Assembly (NCBI GenBank): GCA_029881555.1
Contig: JAOUMI010000010.1
Span: 1-12,226, forward strand
DNA length: 12,226 bases
Direction: 5' to 3'
Origin: Candidatus Bathyarchaeota archaeon
GTDB lineage: Archaea; Thermoproteota; Bathyarchaeia; Bathyarchaeales; Bathyarchaeaceae
Part shown: positions 7,011-12,226 of the stretch, in pieces
Layout of the letters: every line of letters starts with the position of its first letter
Numbering within the stretch: position 1 is the first letter of the stretch
The notes under the pieces: generated by a model
Seen by the model: the letters and a program-made list of their open reading frames with translations, nothing else
Told to the model about the DNA's origin: nothing
Databases searched by the model: none
Program-made: the position numbers and the translations under genes

Positions 7011-8668
7011 TTCCTGCTAGCCTCTTTGTGACTTGTAAAACACTTTCCTGCTCGACACTTCTTTTCAATGATGTGTGAGATATATTCATCCTCAAAGTAA
7101 CGTAACGTTGTCAGAACAGGATTTGGCGCTGTCTGGCCAAGGCCGCAGAGGCTGGTTTCTTGGATTAGGTTACCCAATTTTTTTAGGAGGGCTAAATTCT
7201 CCACCTTACCTTCTCCTCGGATAATCCCTTCAAATGTGTTTTTTACCTTAACAAGACCTACTCTGCAAGGAACGCATTTGCCACAAGATTCGTCTACACA
7301 GAAATCTGTGAAAAACTTTGCAGTGTCAACCATACAAGACGTTTCGTCCATTACAACTATCCCGCCTGAGCCCATTATGGCTCCGGCTTTGGTTAGGGAT
7401 TCGTAGTCTACGGAAAGGTCCAGCAAGTCTTCTGGAAGACATCCACCTGAAGGACCACCTACTTGAACTGACTTAAACTTCTTACCATCTGGTATCCCCC
7501 CACCTATGTCAAATACGACCTCCCTTAATGCGATGCCCATGGGAATCTCTATCAGCCCTGGGTTTTTGACCTTACCAGTAAGTGAGAAACATTTAGTTCC
7601 ACTGCATCTTGGGGAGCCAATCCGCGAAAACCATGCCCCGCCATTATTTATTATTAGTGGGACGTTCGCTAGAGTTTCAACGTTTTGTATGAGGGTTGGT
7701 TTTCCCCATAGGCCAGAAGTGGCTGGATAAGGTGGACGAGGGCGTGGCGTAGCCCTGCGACCCTCTATGGAGGCTAGTATAGCTGTTTCTTCGCCAGCAA
7801 CAAATGCTCCCGCTCCCAACCTTAATTTGACATCGAACTTGAAGGAGGACTCAAGAATGTCTCCCTCTAAAAGGCTTAGAGATGCTGCTTGCTTCATAGC
7901 CCTTTTCAAAGTCTGTATAGCTAGAGGATATTCGGCCCTTATGTATATGTAGCCATGTTCTGCCCCTATAGCATAAGCAGCTATAAGCATACCTTCGATT
8001 ATTGCGTGCGGGTCGGCTTCAGCGAGGGTCCTATTTGCGAAGACGCCCGGATCTCCTTCATCCAAGTTGGCTACAACATACTTGGGGGACCCTGGGGCTC
8101 TTGCTACAAAATTCCATTTGTGGCCTGTCGGGAAACCAGCACCACCACGGCCCCTTAGACCGCTAGCAGAAACTTCATCTATGACCTCTTGGGGGCTCAT
8201 CTTGGTTAGACATTTGATCAGCGCTGAGTATCCCCCTGTAGATATGTAATCCTCAATTCTGAAGGGATCAATCTTCCCAGCGTTTCTGAGAACGAGCCTG
8301 AGTTGTTTCTTGAAGAAGGTTTCGTTACTGTAGATTAGATTTTTTAAAGGAGCTCCTTTAGTTATATGCTCTCTTACTATTTCTCTAGCTTTTTCAGGGG
8401 TAACGTTCTGGTAGAGGTAGTCCCCTGGTTCTACAACTACAACCGGACCTAAATAGCAAGTTCCTACACAGCCTGTCCTAGCAACCTTGCACTCTTCCTC
8501 AACAGCAAATTCCTTAACAGCATCTTGAAACTCCTTTAACACTTTCAGTGCGCCAAAAGGCAGACAACCGCTAGAACAACACACATTTATTCTATACTTA
8601 TACGACCTTCGGAGATTCAGATCTCTTTCGGCTAACTTAATGATGTCATCTGGTTTCAACCTTTCCAT
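7007..8668 (-). CDS. hoxF: Hydrogenase diaphorase flavoprotein subunit HoxF (NuoF-like)
   Basis: The 553-residue FMN subunit predicted to exchange electrons with NAD(H) or NADP(H). Residues 25-105 form a thioredoxin-like [2Fe-2S] domain with C31, C35, C67 and C71. The NuoF core starts near 125, with the glycine-rich flavin/nucleotide segment GLRGRGGAGFPTGHKW (170-185) and ANLDEGDPGVFANR (200-213). GAGAFVAGEETAILASIEG follows further on. The C-terminal [4Fe-4S] cluster is held by C462, C465, C468 (SCGKCVPC) and C508 (SLCGLG). The protein stops soon after this domain. It has no C-terminal ferredoxin domain of the kind seen in the NuoF-like subunits of electron-bifurcating HydB/HndC hydrogenases. 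This favours simple NAD(P)H coupling. It overlaps hoxE by 23 bases and hoxU by 4. Confidence 0.93.
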   Translation of the reverse strand: MERLKPDDIIKLAERDLNLRRSYKYRINVCCSSGCLPFGALKVLKEFQDAVKEFAVEEECKVARTGCVGTCYLGPVVVVEPGDYLYQNVTPEKAREIVREHITKGAPLKNLIYSNETFFKKQLRLVLRNAGKIDPFRIEDYISTGGYSALIKCLTKMSPQEVIDEVSASGLRGRGGAGFPTGHKWNFVARAPGSPKYVVANLDEGDPGVFANRTLAEADPHAIIEGMLIAAYAIGAEHGYIYIRAEYPLAIQTLKRAMKQAASLSLLEGDILESSFKFDVKLRLGAGAFVAGEETAILASIEGRRATPRPRPPYPATSGLWGKPTLIQNVETLANVPLIINNGGAWFSRIGSPRCSGTKCFSLTGKVKNPGLIEIPMGIALREVVFDIGGGIPDGKKFKSVQVGGPSGGCLPEDLLDLSVDYESLTKAGAIMGSGGIVVMDETSCMVDTAKFFTDFCVDESCGKCVPCRVGLVKVKNTFEGIIRGEGKVENLALLKKLGNLIQETSLCGLGQTAPNPVLTTLRYFEDEYISHIIEKKCRAGKCFTSHKEASRK

Positions 8669-9161
8669 CTCCGAGCAAAAAATTGATTTTGTTCATTACA
8701 GCTTCTTTTGAAGCTCCACCTACAACTTCATCGTCGACAATCACATTCGGAGCCATCGCGCATGCACCTATACAACGTGTAATAAACAGTGAAAGTCTTC
8801 CATCAGCACTAGTCTCACCACGCTCAACGTTAAACGCACGCTCGACCGCCGATATAATTTGCTCAACGCCTTTAACAAAGCATGCAGTCCCAAGGCAGAA
8901 GGTAATCGTGTGCGTTCCAGGTTTTTTCAACTTAAATAGGTTATAGAAGGTTGCAACTCCATAGACATGACTTGATGGAAGATCTAGAGCATTAGAGATG
9001 TACAAAAATAAATCTTTGTCCAGATAACCGTAGAGTTCTTGGGCTTTGTGAAGTATTTCAAGAAGAGATTCCTTCTGATACTGGTGTTGCGTGATAACTT
9101 TCTCTAGTAAGACAAGACGTCTATCACTTTTCAACCCGGTATGTAGACTTTCTGGACTCAA
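8646..9161 (-). CDS. hoxE: Hydrogenase diaphorase [2Fe-2S] subunit HoxE (NuoE-like)
   Basis: A NuoE/24-kDa-like thioredoxin-fold subunit of the Hox diaphorase module. The family signatures are LLEILHKAQELYGYL, VYGVATFYNLFKL and the [2Fe-2S] ligands CLGTAC and CIGAC. In the shorter form these cysteines are 89, 94, 130 and 134. The start is uncertain. The open frame extends to a TTG at 9230 (194 residues), but that codon has no ribosome site and lies upstream of the transcription starts predicted from either TATA-like element nearby. I prefer the TTG at 9161 (171 residues), which has AGGA about 9 bases upstream, lies about 35 bases after the predicted transcript start, and matches the usual HoxE length. 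It is first in the operon, and its stop overlaps hoxF by 23 bases, so the two are probably translationally coupled. Confidence 0.88.
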   Translation of the reverse strand: MSPESLHTGLKSDRRLVLLEKVITQHQYQKESLLEILHKAQELYGYLDKDLFLYISNALDLPSSHVYGVATFYNLFKLKKPGTHTITFCLGTACFVKGVEQIISAVERAFNVERGETSADGRLSLFITRCIGACAMAPNVIVDDEVVGGASKEAVMNKINFLLGDGKVETR

Positions 9162-9214
9162 ACTTATTTTCCTGCTGAGCCGTGTTAAATAGAAATAGGA
9201 GTTCAGGTTCCTAA

Positions 9215-9226
9215 AATAATTTATAG
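9215..9226 (-). promoter_or_regulatory. TATA-like element for the hoxEFUYH operon
   Basis: On the minus strand CTATAAATTATT (9226 down to 9215) is a good archaeal TATA-box match in a locally AT-rich stretch. It would place transcription start near 9190-9200, giving a leader of about 35 bases before the preferred TTG start of hoxE at 9161. A second AT-rich match (GATAAATAA, minus strand, about 9248 to 9240) lies slightly upstream and could be an alternative box. Confidence 0.45.
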
Positions 9227-9429
9227 GCAATTTTCAATTATTTATCCTATCGCTGAAAGGGTTGTGAAACTCGTGCGCCCCCTTCACTATATACACGACT
9301 TAGAGACAAAAAAAGGAAGAATAACTCAAATCTACCTTGTTTCGACAAAGAGGATTCTAAGCTTTCAGAGTTTCATTAATACCTGCTTGAAAAGATGCAG
9401 CCTTCTATGGACACAAAGAGTTGATGTAG

Positions 9430-9669
9430 ATGAGTAGAACTCTGATATCTCGGTTTTTGAGCCCCTGCGGACTTCATTGCGGTTGGTGTCCCTACAATGT
9501 TAAGGGAACAAACGAGTTCGGTTGTCCTGGTTGTTGGGAGAAGGAAAGGTGTCCTATAAGGGACTGCGCCAAGGAAAAAGGTGTCAAATTATGCACTTAT
9601 TGTGCTACATTTCCCTGTGATACATATTTGCAGGGTTTTCAGTGCATGCATGAGCGGTATACATATTAA
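9430..9669 (+). CDS. Small cysteine-rich DUF3795-like protein
   Basis: A 79-residue protein of unknown function with 12 cysteines. Most fall in the pattern CGLHCGWCPYN, FGCPGCWEKERCPIRDCAKEKGVKLCTYCATFPC. This resembles the N-terminal part of DUF3795 proteins, which are common in anaerobic archaea and bacteria and probably bind metal or an Fe-S cluster. Family members usually run on for tens of residues after the FPC motif. Here the frame ends about 15 residues later with QGFQCMHERYTY, so it is either a short form or a truncated copy. The ATG has no clear Shine-Dalgarno sequence, and CATTAATAC about 40 bases upstream could be its TATA box. It is divergent from hoxE. A role with the hydrogenases is possible but not shown. 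Confidence 0.65.
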   Translation: MSRTLISRFLSPCGLHCGWCPYNVKGTNEFGCPGCWEKERCPIRDCAKEKGVKLCTYCATFPCDTYLQGFQCMHERYTY

Positions 9670-9867
9670 CATTGAAAACAACTCCTCTTGAAGCGCACGT
9701 ATCCATACTTCTCATGTACTGACCGTCTAACAATCGTTAATCAAGAGACGGGAAAGAAAAAGCAACGGGACTATGCTTAAACTGTCGAAGGAAAATCCAA
9801 AACGTGAAAGAAGCGAAACGTCTACTAGTTCAACTCAGAGTCAAAGCCTTGGAAAAGTTAAAATAAT

Positions 9868-10374
9868 TTACGGAAGAATCTTTAACAGAAAACTCGTCAA
9901 GTGTTTTGCGGTTCTTTCTAGCTCCGACGTTAAGCCCTCCCCAAAACTAGCATCCTTAGGCTGAATCACGAGTAGAGCGATTTCGGCGCCAGTCGTTCTT
10001 GCAAGATACTCGCAGAATATTTGAAGAGGTAGAGCGTGGGTTGATATCGCGGTTTGTTCCGCCAGTTGAGTTGGCTCTATGAATTTTGAAGAGCAGGGTT
10101 TCAGGTTTAATAGAGCGGCATCGATGACCAGTATGTGGGTGGGCTTAAACTCCTCTATTGGCTGTATAAAACTCTCGGGAACAGTCTCACATTCTATTAG
10201 ATAAACAGCCTCTGAAACCTTGTTCCGCAGATTTCTTACAATTTTGACCCCAACAAAATCGTCTTTCCGAAGAGGATTTCCAACGCCCGCGATAACCACT
10301 CTTCGAGAGTTTGAGAGCCAGTTCCGCAGTCTGTTCTCAGTTTCGCTGTTGTCGTTTTTACGCTGGCTTTTCAT
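9868..10374 (-). CDS. hycI: [NiFe] hydrogenase maturation protease, HycI/HyaD family
   Basis: A 168-residue endopeptidase predicted to clip the C-terminal extension of a hydrogenase large subunit once nickel is in place. Its motifs are VVIAGVGNPLRKDDFVG (26-42) with the nickel-sensing D39, a second acidic ligand D85 (HILVIDAALL) and H113 (STHALPL). Residues 1-24 are a polar, lysine/asparagine-rich leader outside the conserved fold. The ATG at 10374 has no strong ribosome site, so translation might begin slightly downstream. It follows mvhA by 52 bases on the same strand and most likely processes MvhA. No HoxW-type gene lies in the hox operon, so it may also serve HoxH. The 198 bases between this gene and the DUF3795 gene contain nothing I recognise. 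Confidence 0.9.
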   Translation of the reverse strand: MKSQRKNDNSETENRLRNWLSNSRRVVIAGVGNPLRKDDFVGVKIVRNLRNKVSEAVYLIECETVPESFIQPIEEFKPTHILVIDAALLNLKPCSSKFIEPTQLAEQTAISTHALPLQIFCEYLARTTGAEIALLVIQPKDASFGEGLTSELERTAKHLTSFLLKILP

Positions 10375-10411
10375 TTGTCTGTTCTCTTGATATGCACATT
10401 AAGAAAGTTTA

Positions 10412-10428
10412 AGGCTTTTCAGAAGCCT
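10412..10428. repeat. Hairpin at the mvhA stop codon
   Basis: AGGCTT (10412-10417) pairs perfectly with AAGCCT (10423-10428) over a 5-base loop. On the minus strand the first arm overlaps the TAG stop of mvhA and is followed by a TTAAACTTTCTTAATG stretch before the protease gene. It may weaken read-through into the protease gene, stabilise the mvhA message, or be chance. Confidence 0.35.
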
Positions 10429-11881
10429 ATCTTTTCACAACCTTCAGCAACTTTTTGTTGTGATCGTATATTTTTACTTCGAGGGGCATCTGACCTATCG
10501 CGAAGTGGGTGGCACACGCCCAGCATGGGTCGTAGGCTCTGAAGGACATCTCCACCATGTTTAATATAGCGTCGCTCACTTCTCCGCCGTGTATGAGTCC
10601 TTTAGCCGCGTCTCTGATTGACATGCATATGGCTGGAGCGTTGTTTGTTGTAGCCACTATTAGATTGACCTTTTTTATTAGTGCATCCTCATCAAGTTGG
10701 TAGTGATGTATCAGAGTGCCTCGAGCCGCTTCAATTATTCCGACTCCTTCTCCGGGGTTGCCCGGCTCATTTCTAATATCTTTGCTTGTTATCTCCTCGT
10801 CTCTGCTCAGTTCTAGGGTTCTTTCAGCCGCGTACAGCAACTCTATAAGTCTGGCCCAGTGAAATGCAAGGGTTGAGTGAACTGGCTTGCCGCCGAGTGT
10901 CTCATACATTCTCTCAAATTCTTGCTGTGCAAGAGGGGTTGCCATACCCTCTGAGGCGTTCAGCCTTCCGAGGGGGCCGACTCGGTAAACGCCACTATTC
11001 GATCCGTCGACCAAGCCTTTCCATCCAACCTTCTTGAGGTAAGGCAATTTTACGTATGTCCATTCTTCCACACGTTCTTCGATTACATCTAGGTAGTCGG
11101 ACGGGGCGAACTTCACAAACTCTTTATTATTTTGGTCAACCACTCGCACTTTTCCATCATAGAAGTTGACTTTGTTGTTTTGGTCAACTAAGCCCATGTA
11201 ATATGTTTTGAGAGTGTACGGGTCGCTTAGGATTATATCTACATATTTCTTATTATTCAACACAACGTCATCAAATATCTTCAGGCTGAACTTTGCGAAT
11301 TCAACGCTGGACTCTGCCATCTTTTCAATTTCCTGCCTCTCCTCTTCCGTGAGTCCTTTAGATATGCCTCCGGGCAGTCCACAGCTTGGGTGAGTTGCTT
11401 TTCCACCCAGCATGGCAGTAATCTTTTGTCCATAGGCTCTATGCTTTATCACTTCTTTGGCGATGTCCAAGCCAACCTTTTTGATCACTCCAAGGATGTT
11501 TCTTTCCGCTGGTGGAGCATCTGGTCCCACAACAAAGTCCGGTGCTCCCAAGAAGTAAAAGTGAAGGGTATGGTCGTAAACGAAATAACCGCCATACATG
11601 AGTTCTCTAAGCTTCTTAGCCGCTGAAGGAGGCTCAACGTTGAATGCGGCGTCTAAAGCCTTTGTTGAGGCGAAATGATGTGCAACTGGACAAACGCCAC
11701 AGATTCTAGGCGTTATTATGGGTAGCTCCTCAGCTTTCCTGCCCTCGCAGAACCTCTCAAACCCTCTGAGCTCTGGAGTTTGGAAGTAGGCGTTCTCTAC
11801 ATTTCCCTCGTCATTTAGGAATATGGATATTTTTCCATGACCTTCCAGCCTCGTTATGGGGTCTATTACTATTGTTTTCAT
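10427..11881 (-). CDS. mvhA: [NiFe] hydrogenase large subunit, MvhA-like (group 3c type)
   Basis: A 484-residue cytoplasmic catalytic subunit. Ni-Fe ligands are C61 and C64 (PRICGVCPVAHH, 58-69) and C453 and C456 (DPCWACATH, 451-459). The N-terminal IDPITRLEGHGKI and RGFERFCEGR are typical of F420-non-reducing (Mvh) and related group 3 large subunits. A 25-residue C-terminal extension after H459 (FAIGQMPLEV onward) must be cleaved during maturation. The start ATG sits in an ATGA overlap with the mvhG stop, and GGAGGAG lies about 11 bases upstream. In methanogens MvhAGD passes H2 electrons to HdrABC for ferredoxin and heterodisulfide reduction. Here MvhD and Hdr would lie beyond the right edge, so the partner is unproven. 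A group 3a (F420-reducing) or 3b identity is less likely but not excluded. Confidence 0.9.
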   Translation of the reverse strand: MKTIVIDPITRLEGHGKISIFLNDEGNVENAYFQTPELRGFERFCEGRKAEELPIITPRICGVCPVAHHFASTKALDAAFNVEPPSAAKKLRELMYGGYFVYDHTLHFYFLGAPDFVVGPDAPPAERNILGVIKKVGLDIAKEVIKHRAYGQKITAMLGGKATHPSCGLPGGISKGLTEEERQEIEKMAESSVEFAKFSLKIFDDVVLNNKKYVDIILSDPYTLKTYYMGLVDQNNKVNFYDGKVRVVDQNNKEFVKFAPSDYLDVIEERVEEWTYVKLPYLKKVGWKGLVDGSNSGVYRVGPLGRLNASEGMATPLAQQEFERMYETLGGKPVHSTLAFHWARLIELLYAAERTLELSRDEEITSKDIRNEPGNPGEGVGIIEAARGTLIHHYQLDEDALIKKVNLIVATTNNAPAICMSIRDAAKGLIHGGEVSDAILNMVEMSFRAYDPCWACATHFAIGQMPLEVKIYDHNKKLLKVVKR

Positions 11882-12226
11882 TCTTTCATAACTCTCCTCC
11901 GAAGAAGAGAAGCTGGCAACGAATACTTGTAAAAGGTTCCTAACGGATCCTTGATCTGGGCGATCAGCTTCTCCGCGTCATACCCCGGATTTTTCTCCTC
12001 GTCAACTCCTAAAATTGATGAGAGGGCACTTATCATAGCTGCTCCTTGCTCCACCTCGTTTGGGCATGGTCCTCCGCAGCCTGTACAAGGCATGTTTGCA
12101 TTGACGCACTGAGCTTCACATCCTCCGCGGGTGGCTGGTCCCATGCAAATTATTCCCTGTTCTAGAAGGCATTTTTCTGGTTCTGGAACTATTTCGTAAA
12201 CCCTGTATATCTTTGAAATCTTCTTC
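11878..12226 (-). CDS. mvhG: [NiFe] hydrogenase small subunit, MvhG-like, C-terminal part (5' end outside window)
   Basis: The visible 115 residues are the C-terminal third of a group 3c-type small subunit. The frame is open from the window edge (beginning KKISKIYRVYEIVPEPEKC) through to the stop. CLLEQGIICMGPATRGGC, EAQC and MPCTGCGGPC carry the cysteines expected for the medial and distal [4Fe-4S] clusters, followed by VEQGAAMISALSSILG. This region is typical of MvhG/FrhG and absent from the short HoxY in this window. An internal ATG at 12144 is not the start, because homology continues without a break upstream. It overlaps mvhA by 4 bases. The proximal-cluster domain and true start are off the window. 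Confidence 0.9.
   Translation of the reverse strand, partial: KKISKIYRVYEIVPEPEKCLLEQGIICMGPATRGGCEAQCVNANMPCTGCGGPCPNEVEQGAAMISALSSILGVDEEKNPGYDAEKLIAQIKDPLGTFYKYSLPASLLRRRVMKE

Noticed and set aside
4319..9161. Reading the NuoE/F/G-like genes as part of respiratory complex I.
   Set aside because: HoxU lacks the large NuoG C-terminal domain, no membrane subunits are present, and the genes are fused in one operon with [NiFe] hydrogenase subunits carrying intact Ni-Fe ligands.
9264..9437. Plus-strand open frame of 57 codons starting GTG, with a GAAAGG-like site upstream, ending just inside the DUF3795 gene.
   Set aside because: The translated product has no recognisable motif, the start is non-ATG, and the frame overlaps the probable hoxE promoter side and the next gene. 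Chance is the simpler explanation.
9773..9964. Plus-strand frame of 63 codons antisense to the end of the maturation protease gene.
   Set aside because: Half of it is the shadow of the protease gene, the product is low-complexity and polar, and there is no ribosome site or homology.
1..12226. Search by eye for CRISPR arrays, insertion sequences, toxin-antitoxin pairs, integrase or attachment sites next to the tRNA.
   Set aside because: No regularly spaced repeats, transposase or integrase motifs, or duplicated tRNA 3' end were found.

Overview
The window looks archaeal. It opens with a CCA-encoding tRNA. AT-rich TATA-like elements sit about 25 bases upstream of plausible transcription starts, and strong GGAGG-type Shine-Dalgarno sequences precede ATG or TTG starts. 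The gene content is that of an anaerobic, H2- and ferredoxin-using archaeon: a tungsten-type aldehyde oxidoreductase (AOR), an Mvh-type hydrogenase and an archaeal M24 prolidase. The lineage cannot be fixed from the sequence. A Bathyarchaeia-like or related anaerobe is a guess.

Layout. (1) Bases 1-95 hold a tRNA with CAU anticodon and a T-rich end. (2) Bases 146-1567 (minus strand) hold a MoaD/ThiS-like sulfur carrier protein followed by an M24 Xaa-Pro peptidase, with a perfect 8-bp inverted repeat just upstream of the peptidase. (3) An AT-rich near-palindrome at 1608-1623 is probably a shared promoter. It fires left into moaD and right into an AOR gene (1676-3571) and its four-cluster ferredoxin partner (3574-4068). 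(4) A non-coding stretch of about 250 bp with a terminator-like hairpin separates these from a convergent, tightly packed minus-strand operon, hoxE-F-U-Y-H (9161 down to 4319). This is a complete NAD-linked group 3d [NiFe] hydrogenase. (5) A short cysteine-rich DUF3795-type gene (9430-9669, plus) stands alone upstream of hoxE. (6) At the right end a second minus-strand hydrogenase operon runs from off the window: mvhG (partial), mvhA, and a HycI-type maturation protease.

How the genes may work together (inference). AOR would oxidise aldehydes and pass electrons through its polyferredoxin partner to ferredoxin. The MoaD-like protein would supply sulfur for the pterin cofactor of AOR. HoxEFUYH would exchange electrons between NAD(H) and H2. 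MvhAG would feed or draw H2 electrons to a different carrier, classically heterodisulfide reductase/ferredoxin via MvhD. The locus therefore reads as a redox-balancing island linking aldehyde oxidation, NADH and two H2 pools. Both catalytic subunits keep a C-terminal extension that must be cleaved, but only one protease gene is visible.

The most notable point is a bacterial-style HoxEFUYH operon in an apparently archaeal chromosome, next to an archaeal Mvh hydrogenase. I found no CRISPR array, insertion sequence, or clearly unknown defence-like system.
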